Shown: positions 45,542 through 55,659, counted from the first letter of the stretch. The stretch: 64,000 nt of DNA from Epiperipatus broadwayi (GCA_028023455.1 JAQFVV010000276.1:496001-560000); one strand, 5' to 3'. Numbers and translations: made by a program. Notes: a model not told the origin generated them from the letters alone.

Positions 45542-46471
45542 TTAATATCTTAGGATGTTTTTAGAATATAATGATTTGAAATCTACTAATACTTGAAACC
45601 GATTTGTAAGTTCTAATTTAAATTCAATAGAATGTTTCTGAAGTTTATGAATATCAACTATAAATATTGTTTTTTTTAATAATTTTTGTCTCTCTAGTTT
45701 TGCATTAACACGTATCTTATATCTTGCTGATCGATGATCACTTCCTGCGTTAAATTTATTAAGAACCTTACAATCTTGAAATATATATATTTTGTTAATC
45801 AAAGTATAGTCCAATTCTGCTGTACCTTTATTTGGATGCTTCCATGTCCATTTTTTTTTAAATATTTTTTTCAAAAAAAAGAATTCATAATATAAAGGGG
45901 TTTTTTTCCTGCAAATTCCACAAGTCTATGTCCTCTATCTCATTTCTATTACCACAACCAAATTTACCTACAGCACTTTCATCTTCCATTTGTTTACCAA
46001 TTCTAGCGTTAAAATTTCCCATAACAATTTTAAAATGTTGTTTGCTCTGATCCAAAAGCGTTTTGCACATCCATATAAAAATATTTGACTACTTCATCAC
46101 TACGAGAACATGTTTGGGCATAAACTTGAATTACCTGCATTTGGTATCTGTTTATAAAGTTGTATAACTAATCTTGCCACTCTTTCCGATACACCGTCAA
46201 TCTCCACAATTTTGGTATTCCAGTTTTTATTTATAATGAATCCTACTCGACTTGCATTTCCAATATTTCTGCCTTTATAATAGAGTACATATCCACTTTT
46301 TAAATCAATTGACTCTTCACCTTCTCTACTAACTTCACGAAGTCCAATAATGTACCATTTAATACAAGACAGTCCTTCTTCTAATTCTTGCAATCTTTCT
46401 TCACTTGAAAGTGATCTGCAGTTATAAGTACCTAAATAAAATGTCATCATCAAATGGCAGTCTGAGTCCAC
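45542..46471 (-). pseudogene. LINE endonuclease domain (APE/EEP fold)
   Basis: Three frames: 46471-46100 begins MDSDCHLMMTFYLGTYNCRS, including the N-terminal LGTYNCRS block (metal-binding Asn) and the GLREVS region where the catalytic Glu sits (WYIIGLREV). 46070-45885 has IVMGNFNARIG, the GDFNA motif with G-N for the usual G-D. 45874-45542 has ELDYTLI and SDHRSARY, the terminal SDH catalytic motif. Usual length for this domain is about 230 residues, so it is complete but broken by two frameshifts near 46.09 and 45.88 kb. The Asp-to-Asn change in GNFN would remove a metal-binding residue. Confidence 0.85.
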
Positions 46472-46489
46472 AATCCATATTCTTTATTT

Positions 46490-46928
46490 TACATATTTTT
46501 CGAACGATATATTTTTCTTAAAAGTAAATCTTTTAATAACAAATTTACAAAAAAACTAATCAACAAAATAACTTTTTAAAAATAAAAAAAAATAATAATT
46601 CTATATATAAAATAACAATATATAAATAATAAAACAAAACAAAAAAAATAAATAATAATAACTTTTTTAAAAATTTATATATATAAATAACAAACTGAAA
46701 AAAACTTTAAAACAAATAAAAAACACAATTTTCAATCTTTCAAATACTCTTAACCACTAATTACACTTTCATACACAATAATAATTAATATTAATAAATA
46801 TTAATGCTCTCAGACTAAACAAATTTAAAGATAAAAATTTGTTTGCTTATATGATAATGATGGCTTTTTTTTTTCTGTTCAAGTAAGTAATAGTTAAGAT
46901 TTTACTTCATTAACACTTAAATAAATTA
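46490..46928. other. AT-rich spacer between LINE and PLE
   Basis: Extremely A-rich (46500-46740). Contains TCAAGTAAGTAAT at 46879-46891, identical to 48403-48415 beyond the PLE, a candidate target duplication. Confidence 0.4.
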
Positions 46929-46989
46929 ATATATATATATGTGCTCTGCGCACAGTTAATGAAGCTATTAATAAATTGTTAAAATTTTT

Positions 46990-47038
46990 ACTGCCAAGCG
47001 CTTTCGGGACAGTCTACAGTCCCGTATTCATGGCGAGT
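46990..47038 (-). ncRNA. Hammerhead-like fold in PLE 3' region (inverted copy)
   Basis: Minus strand: stem I GCC/GGC (47034-47032 with 46995-46993), extendable by ACT/AGT with one bulged C. The core is ATGAATA (47031-47025; hammerhead CTGANGA with C3 and G8 changed) plus one extra C. Stem II is GGGAC/GTCCC (47023-47019 with 47010-47006), then GAA (47005-47003), palindromic stem III AGCGCT (47002-46997) and T (46996). The architecture, including the extra base before stem II, is the same as at 7286-7330. Two core changes should abolish cleavage. Confidence 0.55.
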
Positions 47039-47081
47039 TATTCTGTTAATAACTGTAAAACTATGCAAATTTTATGCAAAT

Positions 47082-47387
47082 TTATATGCAGATGTTACGT
47101 GGACCATTTACGAGATAGGGAATAGCAGGCCTCTCTTCTGTTGATTGCCGATGGGTCAGCCGCAATGAAGTAAGCTTCCCAACTTTACGTTTGGTGTTGT
47201 TTGTTTCAGAGCAAACGACAGTGGCTGTGCTAGGTAGAAAAGCATGTCCAGAGTTTCTTTCGTGTTCGACAAAAATCGAATTACCTTCATACTTTGTTTT
47301 GGTTTTATTGTAAAGATATCGGTGTTGAGCTACTCTGGTGGCAATGTTAGTTCTGGTCTCTCCATAATATGTTGCCATGCAATTTCT
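47082..47387 (-). pseudogene. PLE GIY-YIG endonuclease, inverted copy
   Basis: Open on the minus strand for about 100 codons: CMATYYGETRTNIATRVAQH, then NSIFVEHERNSGHAFLPS, then VVCSETNNTKRKVGK and a frameshift into the ADPSAINRRE-like final region. Known GIY-YIG features: an N-terminal Y-x(n)-Y-x-G pair (YYGET), an Arg in the following helix (TRVAQH) and a downstream E/H (FVEHE, SGHAF). It is the better preserved of the two copies in this window: no stop within the domain core. The domain nicks DNA to prime retrotransposition. The open frame extends artificially past 47387 into antisense RT sequence. Confidence 0.8.
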
Positions 47388-48231
47388 AACCTTCACAATA
47401 GCCTCCATAATAATACCAAACTTACTTTTACTACTACTTGGGAAAACCAAGACAAACAGGTCAAATACCTTGACATATGTGTTAGCAAAAATATAGATAA
47501 GCTGGACTACCAAATGGTAGTCAAACCTTTGGAAGTAAGAGGCTTGACAAACCCTAATTCTTATGCGCCTCACTCACACAAACTTGCAGCCCTCTCTTCA
47601 TTCATGTTTAGGAACCATAACTTGTGCAAATATGAGGCAGATAAAAGAAAAATCTCATCAATTATATAACTGATTTAAGGAAAATTGGACACACTTATTC
47701 ATCCATCAACAGAAAAGTCAACAAATTTTTCTATAAAATAAACCACAACCACAGGAAAGAAAACAAACCAAGAATCTTAATCCCATACGTTCACTCTACA
47801 GCTAAAAGCCTTATCAATCAACTATCATGTGACTTTGAAGTGCTTTCCGTTTACCTCCCAACGCCAATAGACTGATAAATAATACCAAAAACAGGATCAA
47901 ACCTTAACTCACCCCTCAAGTTGTGTACAAAATTACCTGCCCCCAAAGAAATTGTATGGCAACATATTATGGAGAGACCAAAACTAACATTGCCACCAGA
48001 GTAGCTCAACACTGATACCTTTACAATAAAATCAAAACAAAGTATGAAGGTAATTCGATTTTTGTCAAACACTCTGGGCATGCTTTTCTACCTAGCACAG
48101 AGAGTGTCGTTTCCTCTGAAACAAACGACACTAAACGTAAAGTTAGGGAAGCTTACTTCATTGCGGCTAACCCATCGGCAATCAAAAGAAGAGAGGCCTG
48201 CTATTTCCTATCTCGTAAATGGTCCACGTAA
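47388..48231 (+). pseudogene. PLE RT C-terminus plus GIY-YIG domain
   Basis: Begins with KLTFTTTWENQDKQVKYLDI, the RT C-terminal ...(F)LDI block. KPLEVRGLTNPNSYAPHSH and the long linker up to about 47930 follow. Then CMATYYGETKTNIATRVAQH with a stop in place of the next residue, NSIFVKH, SGHAFLPS, and FIAANPSAIKRREACYF to a stop at about 48229. Stops near 47667, 47873 and 48016, plus frameshifts, kill it. Relative to the inverted copy it has a 9-bp deletion around 48066 (loss of the ERN triplet). The N-terminal RT catalytic part is missing. The RT fragment at 1-364 is from a separate copy. Confidence 0.8.
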
Positions 48232-48291
48232 CATCTGCATATAAATTTGCATAAAATTTGCATAGTTTTACAGCTATTAACAGAATAACTC

Positions 48292-48342
48292 GCCATGAAT
48301 AAGGGACTGTAGACTGTCCCAAAAGCGCTTGGCAGTAAAAAT
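48292..48342 (+). ncRNA. Hammerhead-like fold, direct PLE copy (degenerate)
   Basis: Same segment as 46990-47038 in plus orientation: ACTCGCC, ATGAATA, then GGGAC/GTCCC stem II, and AGCGCT stem III. Here the base before GGGAC is A and the GAA after stem II has become AAA, so the invariant G12 is lost. Clearly inactive. Confidence 0.5.
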
Positions 48343-48719
48343 TTTAACAATTTATTAATAGCTTCATTAACTGTGCACAGAGCACACACATATATATATA
48401 TATCAAGTAAGTAATCTAAGTTTGATGGGAATAATTCAGTATTGTTTTATCTATGAATGAGGCAACTATCAAGTTTAAACAATGTAACGTTAATAAAACT
48501 ATTAATTTAACAGCTTACAGGTCAATGTAAAGCACTGAAATATCAAAGCATCTTAAAACGATTTGGAATTAAAATTTTAGACCTAGAACTGTGTCCACAC
48601 CAGCATAACATAATTAATTGTAACTTAATAGTAATAAATGTTAGAGATTTTTGTTAAAAAATAGTAAAATTAATTTATTTTAATTCTATGTTAGTCATGA
48701 ACAAACAATTGGCCTTTTT

Positions 48720-48747
48720 ACTATATATATATATATATATATATATG
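48720..48747. repeat. (TA)n microsatellite
   Basis: Uninterrupted TA run. Confidence 0.95.
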
Positions 48748-48920
48748 ATACTTTGTCATCCGTATTTTATACCTAGTACTAATGCACTGACGTATCAACT
48801 GGATCATACCACTCTTCAACTGAGTAATGAATGTATTATAATAAACCATTGATAGATTCACTATAAGCATTGATGTCTTAGAAAATAAAAAACTTTTTTA
48901 TAATAATAACAGTCTTTTTA

Positions 48921-48984
48921 TAATACTCATTCACTATTTGATGATCAGTGCAACCATTCGAAACGTTGGTAAGTTAGTATTATG
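48921..48984 (+). ncRNA. Weak hammerhead-like motif
   Basis: TTGATGA (48939-48945), then CGAAACGTT at 48960-48968 with palindromic ACGT, and flanking ATAATACT (48921-48928) complementary to AGTATTAT (48977-48984). Stem II is poor (only AGTG/CATT) and C3 is T. It may be a worn PLE end, downstream of the PLE at 47-48.4 kb. Confidence 0.25.
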
Positions 48985-49189
48985 AATCACAAATGTATAT
49001 GAATTGGTGTAATATGTCATGAATATGAATAGCCTGTGAGAAAATCAGATTTAACACACACACGCATATATATAGTAGTTCCTGTTTTGTGTTATTTTAT
49101 TGGCTAGATAAATTTTATTTCGTTTTGTTAGTAAGTAGATTATTTATATGGTTGTCAGTACCTTTTCAAGTTTATTAATTATAACCAGA

Positions 49190-49890
49190 GATATAGCTTT
49201 GCTAACAATTATTCTATTTCAATTTCTATTTCTTTTAATATATCAATAATAATTCTATCATATTTTCAAAATTTCCTTATTTAGAGATTTAATCACATAT
49301 CTTACTTTTTCACATAAAATCAATTCAGAAGATATAGTAATTAGATAAGTTATTTTATAATATTGTTTTTTTATTATTATAATTTTTTTGTAAACCTACT
49401 TGCATATTTTATGATGTCGACTCTCTTTTTAACAATAATTCCATCATATCTTTTAATTGATGAAATAATGTTATTCGAATACCTACATGATGCTTTATAC
49501 TTGTAAAACTTTTCTTCTCTTCTGCAGCTTTTTTGCCAACTAAAAGTTATACTCTCTTATATTATTTTTGATTTTTTTTGTACCATTTTACAAAACTCCA
49601 GATATTCTATCCTATTTAGTGGATTAATTTAAATATTTTCAAATTACTTCTTTTCTTTTTATCTTTTCTTGTCTCGGTTCAAAATTTATTGGAGATTTCG
49701 GTTTATTGTACCACTTATCTTTGTTAAGTTTTTATTAGTATCAGTTACGTTCTCATTTAACTCAATTAAGTTGTAACCATATCCAAAGTCTGTCAAGAAT
49801 TTAAAACGAATTATTAGGCTCTAATTTGAATTTATGGAAACGCTTTTGAAGATTTAAGAATATCAACTGTCAATAATTATTTTTATGCAT
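49190..49890 (-). pseudogene. Highly decayed RTE-like LINE copy
   Basis: Aligns on the same strand with 44810-45680 of the better LINE: 'atttcttttaatatatcaataataattc' corresponds to 'gtttcttttaatatgtcaattataattc', 'tgatgtcgactctctttttaacaataattccatc' to 'aaggtcatctctctttttagtaataattccatc', and 'cttttgaagatttaagaatatcaact' to 'tttctgaagtttatgaatatcaact'. It covers the endonuclease C-terminus to RT start. No usable frame remains. Confidence 0.7.
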
Positions 49891-49899
49891 CGTGTTATA

Positions 49900-51245
49900 T
49901 GTATATAGTTTTTTTCTCATTATCAGTAATAAATTGTCAAACAAAACTCTCTTTTTTGTTTTTAATAAACATCTTTTTGCAATCAATAAGATTACTTTTC
50001 TAAATGCAAAGCTAAAAATTTCACTCATCTCTACTTTAACCTGTTAAATGAAAAGTAAAAAGCGAACTTGTACTATTTAAAATATTCTCCCCCTTCTTTA
50101 ACTTACTCTGTCAAACAGAAATATATGAACTTATTTAATATTATTTTTATATTATTAAAATTTTTTAAGTATCTCTTTTTTAAATCATTATATAATTGGG
50201 CTTTTAATCTCAGGGATTTGTATTTATACCTCGGCCTCCGTTTTGGACCGCCACTTATGAAAAAAGTATAAACTGTAACTGTCAAAATATGTACATCGCA
50301 CCTGCCAATCACCCAAGGGCAATTTGCATGTGATCTTCACCTTTCATCATCACAGAATAAACAACATTTTCTTTTCATAGCCTGCTAAGATCAACTACAT
50401 TCTCTATCATATCCCAATTAAATAATTGATTGTAAAATAATAACAAATCCTGAAAATAATGAGGCACTACAATTTATTTACATATATGCAATTTTACAAT
50501 ACAATCACAATAGCAAAAATTGACTTCCCTGTCAACATATCAACAAGTTACTAAGATTTGTTATTTATGGCATTAATAATTAAGTCCATGCATAGATAAT
50601 ATACGATGTATAATATAATACCATTCTCAATTGTTTCTGAACAGATGTAAACTTTTTATCTAGACTAATGATCACAAGCAATTATTATTATAGTTTTAAG
50701 ATTAATAACTCTACCGTTTGAGAATATACTGTATTTCTTAATTATTTAAATAATCAGACTACCATAAAATACTTTTACTCTGTAATACAGAAAATAACTA
50801 AACGCTATAAGTGCAAATGTAAAATGTAGGAAAAGAACATCTGTGCTAAATAAATAAATGCATATGAGCTAGGAATACGCTATCGTATAGCGTCTATCAC
50901 ATACTATTGTAAAGGTACTGTGCAAAAGAGTGATTGGTAGTTTGCAAAAAGTATCATCCAAAACATTTATACAAATAAAACATATACAGTAGGAATTTCC
51001 ATCTACAGTATACTACTGCTATAAACAAAATAATGAATGCAAGTGACCAGCAGTCGCAAATAGGATGACAGTCATGTATGCATAATTAAATACATACAAA
51101 TGAATCGCATATATAACAAAACAGCCTGAAGTTACTTATATCAATACACTCAAATTATCCTTCCCCAAAACTTGATGATGGTTTCCTTAACATTATAAAT
51201 TACTAAAAGACAAAAAAGACAATATTAATTTATTCTGACTATGCA
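49900..51245. other. AT-rich stretch with a GC-richer patch at 50210-50350
   Basis: The patch contains, within 70 bases, CACCTG, CCAATCA, ATTTGCAT and TTCACCTTTC, sequences shared with common transcription-factor sites, and overlapping 67-69-codon frames on both strands with no recognised motif. Otherwise nothing supportable. Confidence 0.3.
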
Positions 51246-51264
51246 GTCTGTTTTAATTTTGCAG

Positions 51265-51408
51265 GAAATGGAAATGAATGGTTTTAAAATATTAACCTTT
51301 AAAAGCATGGTCAAAGATCGCAATGACAAGCTAATTGTTTTAGATAAAAACGTTACTCTTCTTTTAGATTTTACATGGATTGAATCACAGCATGATAAAA
51401 TGAAATAG
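51265..51408 (+). other. Candidate terminal coding exon, unrecognised
   Basis: 'tctgttttaattttgcag' (pyrimidine tract + AG) precedes 47 open codons ending in TAG. The translation begins EMEMNGFKILTFKSMV, contains DKLIVLDKNVTLLLDFTW and ends HDKMK. Codon positions are less AT-biased than the flanks and there is an AATAAA at about 51431 downstream. I recognise no family. It is too short for certainty, but the combination of acceptor, open frame, stop and polyadenylation signal is what a last exon looks like. Confidence 0.25.
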
Positions 51409-51419
51409 TTATAAACAGA

Positions 51420-52550
51420 TTTACAAAATCAATAAATAATAAGTTATAAAATAAAATTGCATTATAACAGAGATAAATACATAATATTAGTAGTAGAAAT
51501 TAATACTGATATTTTTAAAGTTCATAGATATTCCCTTTCATCACTAAGAATTCAAGCTCGTCAATACTTTCAGTGGACTTTGTTCAACTATAGCTGTAGT
51601 AGCTGTAGGTTTTAATCATGCAGTATCTGATGATAATTACTTGTTTATTGATATCAGGTTTCTCTCCATGATAAAAGACACTTAAAGTTTTGGCATATAA
51701 TAGACCTAACACTGTTTTTACATTAGCAGATGGATACTTTCTACACTTCTCTATGGATCTTCAGCCTGCACTCTGCCAGCTGGGATAAATGAATCAGATT
51801 TGACTTCTCTACTCTACCATTGTATTTTTCAATACCAGACAAAATAAGTATAATGAAAGTACAATCAGACAGCTCAATACAATAAAATCAATCAAAATAT
51901 TTCAGCAATAATACTTCAACAGTAATCAATATTAGTTCAGCAATCAAAGTATATCTTTTAGCAATAAGCAATAAAAGTATATATCTTGAGCACAATGATT
52001 TATAATCTCTATTTATAGTTCCTGGAGTTAGATTATCAGCAAAATTTGATCCATCATCTGTTATGTCAATCCATTGTTCTATTGGTGAGAGATAATTGTT
52101 GAATTATGTTTTGGTCCACTGTTTTATTTGTTCAATCACACTATTTACAAATTTTATCTTTAAAATGATTACTAAAATAAGGAGCCTAAATGATGATGTT
52201 AGATATTAATCTTCTTAATTAATTGATTTGTTTATAAGAATTTTAATTATTTTTTTTAAGAATGTCATTTCCATTTTATAATTGTTATTAGAGAAAAACA
52301 CTTTTTGTTTACCTTAGATATTTATCTGGGCATATAAATTGTATATAAAAAATTTATTTATTAAAATTATTGAAAATCTTTACTTTTAAAATAAGCTTCT
52401 AATTTTTAAATTAAAGACATGAAGCAGATATAAATATTGCTTCAATATATATGTATGTGCATTATACTAGGAATTCTTAATAATGATAATGATGCTTACA
52501 CTAGCCACCAATAATTCTCTAAACACTATAGAGAACTCTTCCAATATATT
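51420..52550. other. AT-rich non-coding stretch
   Basis: Nothing supportable. Confidence 0.4.
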
Positions 52551-52555
52551 GTAAT

Positions 52556-52557
<2 letters not shown>

Positions 52558-52594
<37 letters not shown>

Positions 52595-52628
52595 ATATAT
52601 ATATATATATGTAATGGGATATATATAT
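52558..52628. repeat. (TA)n tracts bracketed by 'gtaatgggatatat'
   Basis: TA runs at 52559-52592 and 52597-52611; the phrase TGTAATGGGATATATATA occurs on both sides (52550 and 52610), so the tract and its edge were duplicated. Confidence 0.9.
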
Positions 52629-52629
52629 G

Positions 52630-53050
52630 CATTACATTTAAATTATAATATGTAATGTTTTTGTAAATATCTAATACTGAATTAAAAGCACAAACGTTCA
52701 AAATGCACACATAACGAATTATTCATTTATTAATGTTTGATTTAAATATTAGAATGAGCTTTAAAAAAATAAATAAATTATAGAATCGGAACAAAGATTC
52801 TAATTTATATATTAAAAAAAAACTTTTTTAATAATAGCGAAGACTTTTTCATTTTAAAAATAAAAATTACAAACAAATCCTTAGGGCAAAATGACCATTG
52901 AAAAAATGATTGCGAAATAGATAAGAGTTCCCGCCCAAAGATATAGACACAGACCTCAGTGGAAAACTCAAAATCTACTTGGACACAAACCCGATAAACC
53001 AATAAAATACAGACATGAAATATGTTTGATCAATCTGATCCGTGCATTCC
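52630..53050. other. AT-rich non-coding stretch
   Basis: A 65-codon minus frame (53002-52805) is unrecognised; nothing else. Confidence 0.35.
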
Positions 53051-53071
53051 AGAGATAAAATGCCTCAGGAC

Positions 53072-53080
53072 TATAAAAGG
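53072..53080 (+). promoter_or_regulatory. Strong TATA box, possible LTR or gene promoter
   Basis: TATAAAAGG preceded by GC-containing sequence and followed 90-270 bases later by a GC-richer region (53165-53345) with repeated TCTTCA/G motifs and a 64-codon basic frame (53171-53365). No partner LTR was found, so gene promoter and solo LTR are both open. Confidence 0.3.
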
Positions 53081-53369
53081 AAGAATTCAAAAGAAATAAT
53101 GGATTGGAGAGAATCAGAAAATTAAAATTTTGATTTCATTCGTATTTGCTAAAAGTAAAAATAAAAATTTTTGAAGTTATCGCCATCACAAAAATGTAAT
53201 CAGTTTCATCGTGCTTTCTTCGGTGTGGCCAACCGAAGGCAGCCTTCATCTCCATGGATCTCAAGATCGAACCACGGATCCCGTCTTCAGAAATCTTCAG
53301 AAATCGTCATAAGTCTTCATAGATCTTCGTCACGAAGGAACGAGTTTGGACAAAAGAAAGTATAATTTA

Positions 53370-54050
53370 TAAATAATTGAAATATGAAATATAAACTCTT
53401 AAATTTAAAATCTTCGAACTTTAATTATTTCTAAAAATGAACTATAAACTTTCTTTCCTGAACAAACCTGAACTTTATCTTTTATAAACTTTGCCATTTT
53501 AAAACTCTGATCTAAAGTTAAAACGTAATCTTTTAAATTATGTGTTATAATTTTTATTATTATTCATGCTTAGTATAAGGTCTGTTTGTAATAGGGTAGG
53601 GGTTTGCGATTGCAAACATAAAAATGAAAGATATACGTATCATTATTTGTGCATTTATTAAATTTTAAAAATAGGTTAAATAATATTTGTGGTAAAAAAA
53701 TAATAATAAGTTGAATGCAATGTAATTTTAAAATAGGTTAAATACTGTAAACTAAATATTTTTTTTATTAAATTAATAAAATGATTTAAATGTTAATTGA
53801 GTATAGATGGCTGCTAGACTAGTTTAAATATATGTTAGTTTAAAGAGGCTTTGATTTCGGACTATTTGTTTCATAGTTGTGTCAATGCTGGTGGAGACGT
53901 ATATGGATGTTTATATCAATGAAATGTGAAGTGTGTTAGCACCTAGGGTGACGAGCCCAACTGAATGCATAACCCCAAAGAGGTAGTCATATCATTGAAA
54001 TGGACACAGACACATTTCCTGAGCCATTGACCCCTTCCAGCTCTATGGAT
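53370..54050. other. Non-coding stretch, GC-richer near 53930-54050
   Basis: Nothing recognised; 'gggtgacgagcccaactgaatgcataacccc' is among the least AT-rich sequence in this part and may be single-copy. Confidence 0.3.
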
Positions 54051-54055
54051 TTTAG

Positions 54056-54247
54056 ATGATAAGACTGCTCTCCCATCCATACATAGCATTTCTCTTTATT
54101 ATTTTATATGCATGTTTCCTTCGCCCGATAGATGCACATTCCTGCTGGATGAAGGCCATGTTTTCTCCAATAATATCATGCTGTTCAGATGCACATTCCT
54201 GTCAGTGTGATTCTATGCTAACATGTTCACATTGCATTGGTTGCTGA
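54056..54247 (+). CDS. Small cysteine-rich ORF with hydrophobic N-terminus, hypothetical
   Basis: A 63-codon frame: MIRLL, a hydrophobic run IAFLFIILYACFL, then a short polar tail containing nine cysteines up to GC-stop. The layout looks like a small secreted peptide with a signal sequence, but an internal duplication of GATGCACATTCCTG (54131-54144 and 54188-54201) builds part of the cysteine pattern, and no spliced context or homologue is known to me. A chance frame in repetitive DNA is at least as likely. Confidence 0.2.
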   Translation: MIRLLSHPYIAFLFIILYACFLRPIDAHSCWMKAMFSPIISCCSDAHSCQCDSMLTCSHCIGC

Positions 54248-54599
54248 TATATATTTGGAAGTGAGTATTGGTGTGGCTGCGGATTTTTAGTCTAGAGTCA
54301 AGTGATTTGAAAATTTGTGAGTGCATCTAGGTAGCTCATTTATACTCAACATTCTAAAGATTTAAAATTAGAGTTAAAAACAAATAAAATAATAACTAAT
54401 GAAACAGAATAAAACAACTTTCTTCTTTTGTTACAAAAATTATTTTTTTAAAAAAAAAGTTTGTGCGTTATTAATTATATCCATAAATAAAATCTTTTTT
54501 GTGTGTTAATAGTACTGGCAGTGATCTAGTGATTGTTTTTTTTCTTCTAATCTTTATTAAAAATAGACTTTAATAAATATATTAAGTTTCTGCATCTAC

Positions 54600-54745
54600 T
54601 TGAGCTAGTGACTTGGGCTGGCGGTCGCGGTCTTAACAGCATGTATCTGTCGACTTTATGAATTTTCTAGGTTCAAATCAGCCTAGATGGCGCCCTATTC
54701 AGCTGATACGATAAGACTGGAAACTTCATCAACCCCGACTGTTAT
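54600..54745 (+). repeat. Possible tRNA-derived SINE fragment
   Basis: A GC-richer segment with GGGCTGGCGGTCGCGGTC, a B-box-like GGTTCAAATCA (54671-54681) and a (TA)n end at 54747-54759. There is no convincing A box; family membership with the other SINEs here is not visible. Confidence 0.3.
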
Positions 54746-54759
54746 AATATATATATATG

Positions 54760-55560
54760 TGGGGGGGGGTTAAATTAATATTTTGTCAACATATCTATAA
54801 ACTAATAAAATCAAATTTGATGATGATGATCAAATCTAATTTCTTTTATGTAAATATTTATGTAAGGCAGTCTGGTTATAATTTTCTGATCACTACATAT
54901 CAAATCCTATCTCAAAGGACCTCATTGAATATTCATATGTCAGAGTTTTATTATTAATGGGTTTAAACCTAGTTATCTACAGTTAAGGGTCACTTTCTTT
55001 TTAAAAACTACCTTAGATGACTTTTATGCCCTCTGACATCATTATCAGAATTCTCTCAGTTTCAATTCTGCAGTTCACATCTCAGAATGTAATTGCTTAA
55101 TATAATATGCAATCAAAATGGAGCATGTGAAATAAGATTAGTAAGAAAATGAAGCACTACCAATAAATAAATTAAATAAAATATCATTCATTTATTTACA
55201 CACTCTCTTGATTTCATAAAAATATATATAATCAAATAGAAATGATAGATTTACTGACTATCATATAAAAATGTTCAAAACTAAAAATTAAACTTTAATT
55301 ATAAATCTAGTACATCTAATAAATGTACATGTATATTTTACGGTATATTAAAACATCCGTGAATGAATGTATACAGACAAACATAAAAACGATAAAAAAA
55401 TAAATTTAATTACAATAATAAAAAAATTAAGGTTTAATAAATATTGTGGTCTCATTATCTTATTAAGATTTTTTATATATGATACATAGAAATCAAATAT
55501 CTAAGTATTCTTAATTTATATATATTTTTTTACTGGTGGATTATTTCTGATGAGAAATCT
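54760..55560. other. AT-rich non-coding stretch
   Basis: A G-run (GGGGGGGGGG, about 54761-54770) begins it; nothing else supportable. Confidence 0.4.
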
Positions 55561-55567
55561 TACAATG

Positions 55568-55653
55568 CCTCTGCCAGTCTATTTGAAAAGTGAGCTCTCT
55601 GGGTTTTTTTCAACTTGATGCCTGTGTGTCATGAAAACATCAAGAGGCAGAGG
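55568..55653 (+). other. Nested stem-loops, possible structured RNA or DNA
   Basis: An outer 8-bp stem CCTCTGCC/GGCAGAGG (55568-55575 with 55646-55653) encloses an inner 7-bp stem CTTGATG/CATCAAG (55614-55620 with 55638-55644) that ends one base before the outer stem. Perfect G+C-containing helices this close are unusual in the surrounding AT-rich DNA. No RNA family recognised. Confidence 0.3.
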
Positions 55654-55659
55654 GTTTCA

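Larger units (their letters stand above)
43522..46480 (-). mobile_element. Near full-length RTE-like LINE, inactivated
   Basis: A 2.96-kb non-LTR retrotransposon read on the minus strand from 46480 to 43522. In order: APE-type endonuclease, reverse transcriptase, and a C-terminal region with YGSETWTL and WAGH blocks. It ends FILQWVD- just before (TA)n. Frameshifts and stops throughout. Known: such elements nick target DNA with the endonuclease and prime reverse transcription from the nick, without LTRs. No ORF1 was found upstream, consistent with RTE-type single-ORF elements. Older copies of the same family lie at 49.2-49.9 and 57.0-60.8 kb, all on the minus strand, and a related tail at 30.0 kb on plus. 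Confidence 0.85.
46929..48402. mobile_element. Penelope-like element copy with inverted 3' half
   Basis: Plus-strand part 47388-48402 holds the end of the RT and the GIY-YIG domain plus 3' region. Minus-strand part 47387-46931 is a second copy of GIY-YIG and 3' region in reverse. The arms (46931-47387 and 47949-48402) match at roughly 90% by eye and both end in (TA)n. A 13-bp repeat TCAAGTAAGTAAT flanks the whole at 46879-46891 and 48403-48415. Known: PLE insertions are often 5'-truncated and joined to an inverted partial copy of themselves. The ~37 non-(TA) bases between left repeat and arm (46892-46928) may be an end-extension of the kind PLEs acquire. Confidence 0.85.

Noticed and set aside
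47244-47387. Plus-strand open frame antisense to GIY-YIG
   Set aside because: It is the shadow of the inverted PLE copy; only the part after 47388 is real PLE coding sequence on plus.
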